From contig UQJT01000069.1 of NCBI GenBank assembly GCA_900541395.1, forward strand, positions 1 to 7,128: 7,128 nucleotides of DNA. The letters run 5' to 3'. This document shows, piece by piece, positions 1-5,889 of this stretch. Both the position numbers and the translations under genes were made by a program. This DNA is from an uncultured Desulfovibrio sp. Lineage in GTDB: Bacteria > Desulfobacterota > Desulfovibrionia > Desulfovibrionales > Desulfovibrionaceae. Numbering within the stretch: position 1 is the stretch's first letter; every line of letters begins with the position of its first letter. Below the pieces are notes generated by a model that saw only the letters and a list, made by a program, of their open reading frames with translations, was not told the DNA's origin and ran no database searches.

Positions 1-57
1 GGCGTCCGCTCCCGCGGCAGCCGGAGCGCTTGCCGTTTTCAACAGCAAACCGCTCTA
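1..57. repeat. Partial copy of dispersed MITE-like element, cut by window edge
   Basis: This is the GC-rich half and one terminus of the element that is complete at 1102-1250. It matches positions 1194-1250 at 53 of 57 bases and ends in the same CCGCTCTA terminus. Bases 1-55 are the exact reverse complement of 7074-7128. The rest of the element lies off the left edge, so its full length cannot be seen. Confidence 0.85.
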
Positions 58-96
58 GCATCGCTTGACGCGACGCCGGACTTTTTTCCTCCCGGC

Positions 97-119
97 GGCC
101 CCGGCGCGAGGCCGGGGCC
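97..119. other. GC-rich perfect hairpin
   Basis: Nine-base arms at 97-105 and 111-119 (GGCCCCGGC with GCCGGGGCC) enclose a 5-base loop. No T-run follows on either strand; the T-run at 82-87 comes before the stem on the + strand. It is therefore not a classic terminator alone. It may pair with the terminator at 131-163 to end transcription from the gene off the left edge, or be a structured 3' end. Confidence 0.5.
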
Positions 120-130
120 AGCCGTCATGA

Positions 131-163
131 GGCTGTCGCCGCGGGCGACGGCCTTGTTTTTTC
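131..163 (+). terminator. Rho-independent terminator of a gene off the left edge
   Basis: The arms at 131-140 (GGCTGTCGCC) and 144-153 (GGCGACGGCC) form a 10-bp stem with one G-U pair and a 3-base loop. The run TTGTTTTTTC follows at once (154-163). This is a textbook + strand intrinsic terminator. It implies that a + strand transcript ends here and that fliR needs its own promoter downstream, or read-through. Confidence 0.8.
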
Positions 164-312
164 TTCCTCGGGCTTCACCGTCTCGTTTTTGACAGGGCGC
201 GCCATTGCGTCTACTCTCAGGCCGCTTCATCCAGGCGCGCGGCCATCGGCCCGATTTTTGCTTTCCTTCCCGCGGCCCCGTTTGTTCGTCTCCAACCCGC
301 CCTCCGCTCACC
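164..312 (+). promoter_or_regulatory. fliR leader with a weak sigma-70-like -35 match
   Basis: This stretch between the terminator and fliR has no convincing gene. A perfect TTGACA lies at 189-194. The best -10 candidate is TCTACT at 210-215, four of six matches with a short 15-nt spacer, so the promoter call is weak. No sigma-54 box is visible. No Shine-Dalgarno sequence precedes the fliR ATG at 313. A TTG at 205 would extend fliR by 36 residues, but that extension is not hydrophobic and does not look like FliR. Confidence 0.25.
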
Positions 313-1104
313 ATGGACATCTTCCATTTCGACCCCGCCGCCCTGCTCAGCTTTTTGCTGACCTTTCTGCGGGTCAGCCTGATTATCTTCATGCTGCCGG
401 TGTTCGGGGTCGACGGCCTGCCCAACCAGTGGAAAGCCGCCTTCTGCCTGGTGTTCACCGTGGCGGTATGGCCTATGGTCAACCTGCCGGGAGCGGCCAT
501 GCCCGCCCATCCCTTCGGGGTGGCCCTGCTTATTCTGGGCGAACTGGTCCTGGGGCTTATCCTGGGGCTTGCCGTGCGCTTCTTTTTCGCGGGCATCCAG
601 GCCGGGGGCGAACTGGTGGCCATGCAGGTGGGCTTCAGCATGATCACCTTCGCCGACCCCGCCGGCGGCGGCCAGACCGGGGTTATCGCCCACCTGTTGT
701 ACACTGTGGCCCTGCTCATCTTTCTGTCTCTGGACGGGCACCTTTATCTGTTGCGCGCTTTTGTGGAAACCTTCCGTTATATCCCCGCCGGGGGCCTGCT
801 GCTGACCGATTCCATTTTCCGCCAGATGCTCAATCTGGCGGGCATGATGTACGCCCTGACCATCAAGGTCATCGCTCCGGTCATGGCGGCCCTGTTCCTG
901 GTGGAACTGGCCCTGGCCCTTATGAGCCGCGCCGCCCCCCAGGTTCACATCATGGAAGTGGGCTTTCCGCTGAAAATAGCCGTGGGCTTTTTCTTCGTGG
1001 CCATGTTGTTCGGCATGTTGTCCCAGGACGTGCGCCAGTATATTCTGGGGCTGGACTCGCTGTTCATCAACCTGTTGCGGGCCATGAGCCCCGGCCCTCA
1101 GTAG
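313..1104 (+). CDS. fliR: Flagellar biosynthetic protein FliR (export gate membrane subunit)
   Basis: FliR is a polytopic inner-membrane protein. With FliP and FliQ it forms the export channel of the flagellar type III secretion gate. From ATG313 the product is 263 residues, close to the 261 of E. coli. Family signatures are clear: GELVAMQVGFSM followed by DP (residues 99-116), DGH at 141-143, and RAAPQV then GFPLKI at 206-222. Hydrophobic segments lie near 8-30, 40-58, 66-93, 126-140, 175-204 and 217-238. ATG313 is chosen because MDIFHFDPAALL matches the family N-terminus; no good ribosome site is visible. The TAG stop (1102-1104) is formed by the left end of the repeat element. Without that element the stop would be TAA and flhB would begin 21 nt later, so the two genes were probably a tight pair. 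Identification is secure; the start is slightly less so. Confidence 0.95.
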   Translation: MDIFHFDPAALLSFLLTFLRVSLIIFMLPVFGVDGLPNQWKAAFCLVFTVAVWPMVNLPGAAMPAHPFGVALLILGELVLGLILGLAVRFFFAGIQAGGELVAMQVGFSMITFADPAGGGQTGVIAHLLYTVALLIFLSLDGHLYLLRAFVETFRYIPAGGLLLTDSIFRQMLNLAGMMYALTIKVIAPVMAALFLVELALALMSRAAPQVHIMEVGFPLKIAVGFFFVAMLFGMLSQDVRQYILGLDSLFINLLRAMSPGPQ

Positions 1105-1250
1105 AGCATTTTGCTTTTGAAATTGTCCAATTTCAAAAGCGGCGCTGCCGTCATTTCGCCTGAAAAGCGTGGTTTTCAGGCTCTTTCGGCGCGGGCGGCC
1201 GTTCCCGCGGCCGCCGGAGCGCTTGCCCTTTTCAACAGCAAACCGCTCTA
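1102..1250. mobile_element. Complete MITE-like element, 145 bp between TA dinucleotides
   Basis: The element starts TAGAGCATTTTGCTTTTGAA and ends as the inverse of TAGAGCGGTTTGCTGTTGAA, giving terminal inverted repeats alike at 18 of 21 bases. TA flanks both ends (1102-1103 and 1249-1250), as expected for TA target duplication of the IS630/Tc1-mariner type. Three hairpins fill the interior: a 12-bp stem at 1113-1124/1129-1140, a 9-bp stem at 1158-1166/1173-1181, and an 8-bp GC stem at 1194-1201/1208-1215. No coding capacity is seen. The right 57 bases recur at both window edges. Removing the element plus one TA leaves fliR ending in TAA with flhB 21 nt away. The IS630 link is inferred from the TA and size; no transposase is in the window. 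Confidence 0.75.
1158..1186 (+). terminator. Weak terminator-like hairpin inside the element
   Basis: Arms GCCTGAAAA (1158-1166) and TTTTCAGGC (1173-1181) pair perfectly around a 6-base loop, followed by TCTTTC. The tail is short of a real U-run. The hairpin could reduce transcription from fliR into flhB, or may simply be part of the element's folded structure. Confidence 0.3.
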
Positions 1251-1272
1251 ACGGGAGCCGCAGACACACGAC

Positions 1273-2346
1273 ATGGCCAAAGACCCGAGCAAAACAGAGA
1301 AAGCCACCCCCAAGCGACGCAAAAAAGCCCGAGGGGAAGGCAATGTTCCCAAATCGCAGGAACTGACCAAAACGGCCACGGTCATGGCGGGCATGCTGGG
1401 GCTGTATGTCTATTTCTCCATTATTGCCGAACACGCGCGCGAACTGTTCCAGTTTTTTTTCGCCAACGCCGCCACCACGCCCGTCACGGCGGAAAACGCG
1501 TATGCCCTGTTTCTGCTGGCCGCGCGCGAACTGGCCGTCATGATCCTGCCCGTCATCCTGTTTATCGGGCTCACGGCTTACGTCACGTTGCGTCTGCAGG
1601 TGGGCAAGCTGTGGACCACCAAGGTATTCAAATTCAAATGGCAGAACTTCAACATCATCAACGGCCTCAAGCGCATGTTGTTTTCTCCCCAGACCTTTGT
1701 GCGTCTGGGTAAAAGCGCGGCCCTGGCGCTGATTATCGGCACCGTGCCCTTTCTGTTCATCCGGGAGGAGTTCCGCAACTTTCTCCCCCTCTACTACAGC
1801 GACGCCGCGGGGCTGGGCGCCTACATGCTGCGCACCGGTTTCCGCATGATGCTGTACACTATGGCCCCGATGGCGATTCTGGCCTGCGTGGATCTGTGGT
1901 ACACGCGCCACTCGTACGAAGAAAACCTCAAAATGACCAAGGACGAGGTCAAAGACGAACTGAGGCAGTCCGAGGGCGACCCCAAAGTCAAGCAGAAGCA
2001 GCGCCAGAAAATGATGCAGATGATGGCAAGCCGCATGATGAAAGAGGTGCCCAAAGCCGACGTGGTGGTGACCAACCCCACCCATTACGCCGTGGCTCTG
2101 CGCTACGACCCCACGGTAAGCCCCGCGCCTTACGTGGTGGCCAAAGGGGTCAACAAGGTGGCCGAAAAAATCAAAACCATCGCCCGCGAACACAGCATCC
2201 CCATCCGCGAAAACCGGCCCCTGGCCCGCAGTCTGTACGCGAGCGTGGACATCGGCCAACCCATTCCGGAAGATCTGTACAAGGCCGTGGCCGCCATTCT
2301 GGCCGAAATCTGGCGCATGAAGGGCAAAATGCCGGGACGCCCCTGA
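1273..2346 (+). CDS. flhB: Flagellar export switch protein FlhB
   Basis: FlhB is an inner-membrane part of the flagellar export gate. Its cytoplasmic domain cleaves itself and switches export from rod/hook to filament substrates. The 357-residue product is near the usual size (382 in E. coli). The N-terminus is basic and matches the family (KTEKATPKRRKKAREG-like, residues 8-22). Four membrane segments lie near 35-55, 85-105, 143-163 and 188-208. A charged linker (211-245) leads to the cytoplasmic domain with the NPTH autocleavage motif at 268-271, inside VVVTNPTHYAVALRYDP, so the Asn-Pro cleavage site is intact. ATG1273 gives the expected N-terminus. The only purine-rich site is GGGAG at 1253-1257, 15 nt away, which is far for a ribosome site. 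The next gene is flgB, where I recall flhA following flhB in related bacteria. Confidence 0.96.
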   Translation: MAKDPSKTEKATPKRRKKARGEGNVPKSQELTKTATVMAGMLGLYVYFSIIAEHARELFQFFFANAATTPVTAENAYALFLLAARELAVMILPVILFIGLTAYVTLRLQVGKLWTTKVFKFKWQNFNIINGLKRMLFSPQTFVRLGKSAALALIIGTVPFLFIREEFRNFLPLYYSDAAGLGAYMLRTGFRMMLYTMAPMAILACVDLWYTRHSYEENLKMTKDEVKDELRQSEGDPKVKQKQRQKMMQMMASRMMKEVPKADVVVTNPTHYAVALRYDPTVSPAPYVVAKGVNKVAEKIKTIAREHSIPIRENRPLARSLYASVDIGQPIPEDLYKAVAAILAEIWRMKGKMPGRP

Positions 2347-2465
2347 CCGCTGTTCCTCTCGTCCGCATCTCCCGCGCCGTTCATCGGCGTCACCTCCCTG
2401 ACATCCGGCCCGCGCCCGCCTTTTATCTCGCCTTCAATTCGTTGTTTTTTCAATACAAATCAATT

Positions 2466-2482
2466 TTAGCACGTGTTTTGCT
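2466..2482 (+). promoter_or_regulatory. Sigma-54-type promoter of flgBC-fliE
   Basis: The sequence TTAGCACGTGTTTTGCT fits the -24/-12 consensus TTGGCACG-N4-TTGC with one change (GG to AG at -25). The 10-nt spacing between the AG and GC dinucleotides is exact. Transcription would begin near 2493, leaving a leader of about 64 nt before flgB. The DNA just upstream (2436-2465) is AT-rich, unlike the surroundings. The fliF promoter at 3770 has the same AG variant, which supports both calls. The activator and its sites are not identified. Confidence 0.72.
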
Positions 2483-2541
2483 TTTCCGTCTCCGTGTCTA
2501 TACGACATAATCCGGCAACCGGCCCCCGCCGGACGCAGGCC

Positions 2542-2550
2542 GGAGGGAGA
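2542..2550 (+). promoter_or_regulatory. Strong ribosome binding site fixing the flgB start
   Basis: GGAGGGAGA lies 6 nt before ATG2557. It decides the flgB start against an in-frame ATG at 2473, which falls inside the promoter and would add 28 residues absent from FlgB proteins. Confidence 0.8.
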
Positions 2551-2556
2551 TTCCGC

Positions 2557-2967
2557 ATGAAAAGCATCGTCGAGCCCCACGTCCGCCTGATCGGCACGGT
2601 CATGGACATGCAGTTGCAACGGCAGAACGTGATCATGGGCAACATCGCCAACGTCAACACCCCCAAGTACAAGCCGCGCGAACTGGAATTCGAGGCCGAA
2701 CTTCAGTCCGCCCTCAACCTGGATGCCAAGGGCAAGGTCGCGCGCACCGCCGAGGGCCACATGCCCGCCGCCTTCGATCCCGACGGCTTCGGGCCCGAGT
2801 GGTCCAAGCAGTTCACGCCCCGCGTGGTGCACGGCGAGGATCGGGTGAACCTGGATAAGGAAATGGTCAAAATGGCCAAGAACAACCTGCAATACACCGC
2901 CCTGGCGCAAATCACCAAGAGCAGCTTCGAGGGCATCAGGAACATCATCACCGAAGGGAGCAAATAA
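2557..2967 (+). CDS. flgB: Flagellar proximal rod protein FlgB
   Basis: FlgB is a rod subunit, exported by the flagellar system and assembled on FliE above the MS ring. The product is 136 residues (138 in E. coli). The N-terminal rod/hook signature is present as NIANVNTPKYK (29-39). The C-terminal helix (about 97-136) carries the typical heptad-rich pattern ending in QITKSSFEGIRNIITEG. The strong GGAGGGAGA site supports ATG2557. The stop TAA (2965-2967) overlaps the flgC ATG by one base, so the two are translationally coupled. It is the first gene downstream of the sigma-54-type promoter at 2466. Nothing is missing or unusual in the protein. Confidence 0.95.
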   Translation: MKSIVEPHVRLIGTVMDMQLQRQNVIMGNIANVNTPKYKPRELEFEAELQSALNLDAKGKVARTAEGHMPAAFDPDGFGPEWSKQFTPRVVHGEDRVNLDKEMVKMAKNNLQYTALAQITKSSFEGIRNIITEGSK

Positions 2968-3407
2968 TGGACTTCATGACCGCTCTCGACATCGGCGCGT
3001 CCGGCATGAGCGCCGACCGCACGCAGCTCAACGTCACCGCCATGAACCTGGCCAACGCCAAAACCACCCGCATGCCGGGCGGCAACGGCCCCTACCAGCG
3101 TAAAAGCGTCATCAAGGCGACCAGCGATCTCGACAATCCCTTCGGCCGCCACATGCGCACCGAACTGGACCGCGCCGTCAAGGGCGTGCGGGTCATGGGC
3201 GTGGCCGTGGACGCCCGCCCGCCCAAGCGCGTCTACGAGCCCGGCCACCCCGACGCCGACGCCGAGGGCTACGTGGAATATCCCGACATCAACGTGGTGG
3301 AGGAAATGGCCAACATGATGACGGCCCAGCGCAATTACGAAGCCAACGCCACCACGGTGGACGCCGTCAAGGCCATGTTCACCAAAGCCCTGGAAATCGG
3401 GCGCTAA
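2967..3407 (+). CDS. flgC: Flagellar proximal rod protein FlgC
   Basis: FlgC is a second rod subunit stacked with FlgB and FlgF on the MS ring. The product is 146 residues, slightly longer than the 134 of E. coli; the extra length sits in the variable middle (about 55-100). The N-terminal signature is ASGMSADRTQLNVTAMNLANAKTT (11-34, matching the family SGM...R.....NLAN pattern). The C-terminal signature is NVVEEMANMMTAQRNYEAN (109-127). Its ATG overlaps the flgB stop, and AAGGGAG at 2954-2960 serves as ribosome site from within flgB. Only 24 nt separate its stop from fliE, so flgB, flgC and fliE form one transcription unit. Confidence 0.96.
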   Translation: MDFMTALDIGASGMSADRTQLNVTAMNLANAKTTRMPGGNGPYQRKSVIKATSDLDNPFGRHMRTELDRAVKGVRVMGVAVDARPPKRVYEPGHPDADAEGYVEYPDINVVEEMANMMTAQRNYEANATTVDAVKAMFTKALEIGR

Positions 3408-3431
3408 GCGCTTTTTCCCGCGAGGTTACGC

Positions 3432-3773
3432 ATGAGCATCATCGCCGCCACCGGTCTTCAGGCCTACAACAACGCCCTGGCCGACTTCGCCAAGGCCCGC
3501 AACCAGGTGCAGAAAAGCGCGTCCGACATTGCGGGCGCCAAGCCCGCCGCCGTGCCGGGCTTCGCGGACACGCTCCGCGACTCCCTGACGACGGTCAACG
3601 ACATGCAGTCGCAGAAAAGCGCCATGATCCAGTCCTTCGCCTCGGGCGAAACCCAGAATGTGCACGAACTCATGATCACCATGCAAAAGGCCGGGCTGGC
3701 CGTCAACCTGACCGCCGCCGTGCGCAACAAGGTGCTCGAAGCCTATCGGGAACTCAGCAAATTACAGTTTTAG
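3432..3773 (+). CDS. fliE: Flagellar hook-basal body protein FliE (MS ring/rod junction)
   Basis: FliE is a small exported protein that links the FliF MS ring to the proximal rod. The product is 113 residues (104 in E. coli). The conserved core is FADTLRDSLTTVND (44-57), then SFASGETQNVHELMITMQKA (68-87), then a C-terminal NLTAAVRNKVLEAYRELSKL ending in QF (92-113), the typical FliE tail. GAGG at 3422-3425 precedes the ATG by 6 nt. The TAG stop (3771-3773) lies inside the -24 element of the next promoter, so the end of this gene is constrained both as protein and as promoter. It is the last gene of the flgB-led unit unless transcription reads through to fliF. Confidence 0.95.
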   Translation: MSIIAATGLQAYNNALADFAKARNQVQKSASDIAGAKPAAVPGFADTLRDSLTTVNDMQSQKSAMIQSFASGETQNVHELMITMQKAGLAVNLTAAVRNKVLEAYRELSKLQF

Positions 3774-3786
3774 CACGCAATTTGCA
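3770..3786 (+). promoter_or_regulatory. Sigma-54-type promoter of fliF, overlapping fliE stop
   Basis: TTAGCACGCAATTTGCA fits TTGGCACG-N4-TTGCW with the same single GG-to-AG change as the flgB promoter, and has the correct 10-nt spacing. The fliE TAG stop provides part of the -24 box. Transcription would start near 3797, about 64 nt before fliF, nearly the same leader length as at flgB. This would give fliF and the following small gene their own sigma-54-dependent input. Confidence 0.7.
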
Positions 3787-3792
3787 TAAGAT

Positions 3793-3821
3793 AGCCGCAT
3801 TCCCAAGGCAGCCGCATTCCC
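3793..3821 (+). repeat. Tandem 12-bp direct repeat in fliF leader
   Basis: AGCCGCATTCCC occurs at 3793-3804 and again at 3810-3821, a period of 17 bases, at or just after the predicted fliF transcription start. It could be a protein-binding site or a small duplication. No function can be assigned. Confidence 0.55.
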
Positions 3822-3860
3822 GTTGTATTTTCGACGTTCACGTTCGCCCGGAGACTTCCC

Positions 3861-5525
3861 ATGCCTAACTATTTCCGCCTGGCCCTCGACAAAGCCCGCG
3901 AATTCTGGTTCAAACTCAACCGCACCCAACGCGTTTTCGTGGCGGGGCTCACCGTACTCGTGCTCGCGGTGTTCGCCGGGTTCGTGTTCTGGCTCAGCCG
4001 TCCCGACTTTCGCATACTGTACACCAAGTTGAGCCCCGAGGACGCCAACCGGGTGGTCAACGTGCTCCAGGCCGAAAAAATCGGCTACAAGCTGGCGGAC
4101 AACGGCACCACCGTCATGGTGCCCGCCGACGACGTGTACAACATGCGCATCAAAATCGCGGGCGAGGGCAGCCTGGTGGGCCAGGGCATCGGTTTTGAAA
4201 TCTTCGACACCGTGCAGATGGGTCAGACCGACTTCGTGCAGCGCATCAACTACCAGCGCGCCCTGCAGGGCGAACTGTCGCGCACCATGAGCGAATTTCC
4301 CAATGTGGAAAGCGCCCGCGTCCATCTGGTCATCCCCCAGCGCAGTCTGTTCATCGAAGAGCAGCAGCCGCCCTCGGCCTCGGTGGTCATCCGGCTCAAG
4401 GACCCGTCCGTCAAAATACCGCCCCGCGAAGTGACGGGCATGGTCAACCTTTTGACCATGGCCGTGGAAGGGTTGGACGGCAACCACGTATCCATCACCG
4501 ACAGCAACGGCAAGGCGGTCTATACCCCCGAAGACGAGGGCACGGGCCTGAACAACGCCCATCTGGAATATCGGATACGCCTGGAAAGCACGCTGGAACG
4601 CCGCATCGACGAATTGCTGTCGCCCGTGCTCGGCCCCGGCAAATACATCGCCAAGGTCAGCGCCGACCTGGACTACAGCCAGCGCACCATCCGCCGCGAA
4701 ATCTACGACCCCGACACAAGCGTGGTACGCTCGGAACAACGGACCGAGGAAACCCAGATCGGCCGGGCCAACCTGGAGGGCGGCTCCACCGACGTCAATT
4801 TCCGGGGCGACGGACTGGGCAACTCCCTGAGCAGCCAGGAAGGCAACCGCGAATCACGCACCACCAACTACGAAATCAACAAGGAAGAACAGAACATCGT
4901 CGGTCAGATGGGCGACATCAACCGCCTGACCATCGCCGTGGCCGTGGACGGCACCTACGCCAAAAACGCCGAAGGAGCCTGGGAGTACGTGCCGCGCAAG
5001 GCCGAGGAACTGGAACGCATCCGCGAACTGGTGTCCAACGCCGTAGGCTACGACAAATCGCGCGGCGACACCATCGAAGTCAGCAACATGGCCTTCGGTG
5101 AAGCCGACCTGCCCGTGGACCCCAACGCCGCCCAACTGCTGGCCGACTTCGCCGAGCGTATGGGACGCCCCCTGCTCACCGCCCTGCTGGCCTTCCTGTT
5201 CATCATGCTGGTGGTCCGCCCGGTGGTGCTGGCGCTCATCCGTCCCAAAGTGGAAGCCGGGGAAATGGTGGAGGGCCTGGAAGGTCTGCCCGCCGCCGAG
5301 GAACAGTACGCCCTGTACGAAGCTCAGGAAGAGGCCGCCAAAACGGCCGAGGAAAACGCCCGAGCCGTGGCCGCCGCCGGCGAGGAAGCCGAGGCCTATT
5401 CCCTGGAAACGGGGCTCACCCTCGACGACGTCAAGGCCCGCGCCCTGCAACTGGCCGAACGCAATATCGAGCAGACCGTGTTCATTCTGCGGTCCTGGCT
5501 CAAAGACGACAAGGCGAGGGCGTAA
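3861..5525 (+). CDS. fliF: Flagellar MS-ring protein FliF
   Basis: FliF forms the MS ring in the inner membrane, the base on which the rod, export gate and C-ring assemble. The product is 554 residues, typical for the family. Transmembrane segment 1 is near 25-46 and segment 2 near 437-460. Between them lie ring-building domains: RBM1 about 50-105 (RPDFRILYTKLSPEDANRVV), RBM2 about 120-215 (QRALQGELSRTM, then SARVHLVIP), and RBM3 about 225-410 with the collar insertion near 285-345. The cytoplasmic tail (461-554) has an Ala/Glu-rich linker, then the FliG-binding helix region near 523-549 (LAERN...LRSWL). GGAG at 3850-3853 lies 7 nt before ATG3861. A sigma-54-type promoter lies 75 nt upstream. 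The next gene starts three bases after its stop and repeats this tail motif. Confidence 0.97.
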   Translation: MPNYFRLALDKAREFWFKLNRTQRVFVAGLTVLVLAVFAGFVFWLSRPDFRILYTKLSPEDANRVVNVLQAEKIGYKLADNGTTVMVPADDVYNMRIKIAGEGSLVGQGIGFEIFDTVQMGQTDFVQRINYQRALQGELSRTMSEFPNVESARVHLVIPQRSLFIEEQQPPSASVVIRLKDPSVKIPPREVTGMVNLLTMAVEGLDGNHVSITDSNGKAVYTPEDEGTGLNNAHLEYRIRLESTLERRIDELLSPVLGPGKYIAKVSADLDYSQRTIRREIYDPDTSVVRSEQRTEETQIGRANLEGGSTDVNFRGDGLGNSLSSQEGNRESRTTNYEINKEEQNIVGQMGDINRLTIAVAVDGTYAKNAEGAWEYVPRKAEELERIRELVSNAVGYDKSRGDTIEVSNMAFGEADLPVDPNAAQLLADFAERMGRPLLTALLAFLFIMLVVRPVVLALIRPKVEAGEMVEGLEGLPAAEEQYALYEAQEEAAKTAEENARAVAAAGEEAEAYSLETGLTLDDVKARALQLAERNIEQTVFILRSWLKDDKARA

Positions 5526-5528
5526 ACC

Positions 5529-5744
5529 GTGGACAAGCCCCTTTCTTCCTCCACGGGCGTTGCGGCCCGCGCCCCCGGCTCGCGGCCGGAACCGACGGCC
5601 CCCCGGAGCCAGGCCCGCAGCGCCTATCAGCAGCGAGTGGATCAAATCAAAGTGCGTATCGTGGAACTGAGCCACCGCAATATGGAAAACGCCATGCGCG
5701 TTCTGCGTCAGTGGCTGGCCGACCGGAACGACACCCCCCGCTAG
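5529..5744 (+). CDS. Small protein resembling the FliG-binding tail of FliF
   Basis: This 71-residue protein belongs to no family I can name. It starts with GTG three bases after the fliF stop, with GAGG at 5516-5519 inside fliF as ribosome site, so it is likely coupled to fliF translation. Residues 1-30 are rich in Ser, Pro, Ala and Arg and probably disordered. Residues 40-66 align without gaps to the FliF tail at 524-550: about 11 of 27 positions are identical, including K, R, L, the RN pair, E, and L-R-x-W-L. In FliF this region is where FliG binds. The protein may therefore bind FliG or mimic the FliF tail; that is inference. No signal peptide or membrane segment is seen. Its TAG stop is the first base triplet of a degenerate repeat. 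It sits where fliG is usually found. It could also be a remnant of a duplicated fliF end. Confidence 0.72.
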   Translation: MDKPLSSSTGVAARAPGSRPEPTAPRSQARSAYQQRVDQIKVRIVELSHRNMENAMRVLRQWLADRNDTPR

Positions 5745-5795
5745 ATCGCTTTGCCGTTGGAAATCCGGAGCGCTTTCCACGGTGAAGAGACTCTG
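5742..5795. repeat. Degenerate, shortened copy of the MITE-like element
   Basis: TAGATCGCTTTGCCGTTGGA (5742-5761, continuing AA) matches the terminus TAGAGCGGTTTGCTGTTGAA at 18 of 22 bases. CCGGAGCGCTT follows at 5765-5775, an inner motif of the opposite end. The two ends seem joined with most of the middle lost. The right boundary is uncertain; ACTCTGA near 5790 may be the decayed other end. Its first three bases are the stop codon of the preceding gene. Confidence 0.5.
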
Positions 5796-5825
5796 AAGCG
5801 AGCCGACGCTCGTACCGACGACGCC

Positions 5826-5889
5826 GCGAAACGGAATTCGCCGCAGCCGACGCCCGCATGACGGGCGTCGGCTGCGGCATGCGTTTCGC
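5826..5889. terminator. Large bidirectional hairpin between convergent genes
   Basis: A perfect 17-bp stem (5840-5856 with 5862-5878) has a 5-base loop. Beyond a small internal loop an outer 7-bp stem follows: GCGAAAC at 5826-5832 with GTTTCGC at 5883-5889, reaching the kdsD stop codon. No U-run follows on either strand, so it may block RNA polymerase or protect 3' ends rather than act as a classic terminator. Its place between convergent ends supports that role. Confidence 0.7.

Noticed and set aside
205..312. TTG start extending fliR by 36 residues
   Set aside because: The extension is Pro/Arg-rich, lacks any FliR similarity and has no ribosome site. ATG313 gives the family N-terminus and length.
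217..2259. 680-codon open frame on the - strand opposite fliR and flhB
   Set aside because: Its product is full of His, Gln and Gly with no domain pattern, which is typical of the antisense frame of GC-rich genes. fliR and flhB are certain on the other strand.
2458..2470. IHF-like site AATCAA upstream of flgB
   Set aside because: The second half of the consensus is not matched and it would overlap the -24 box.
2473..2556. Upstream ATG extending flgB by 28 residues
   Set aside because: It starts inside the sigma-54 promoter, has no ribosome site, and the strong GGAGGGAGA site favours ATG2557.
3762..4739. 325-codon open frame on the - strand opposite fliF
   Set aside because: It has antisense composition and lies wholly over well-conserved fliF coding sequence; no family resemblance.
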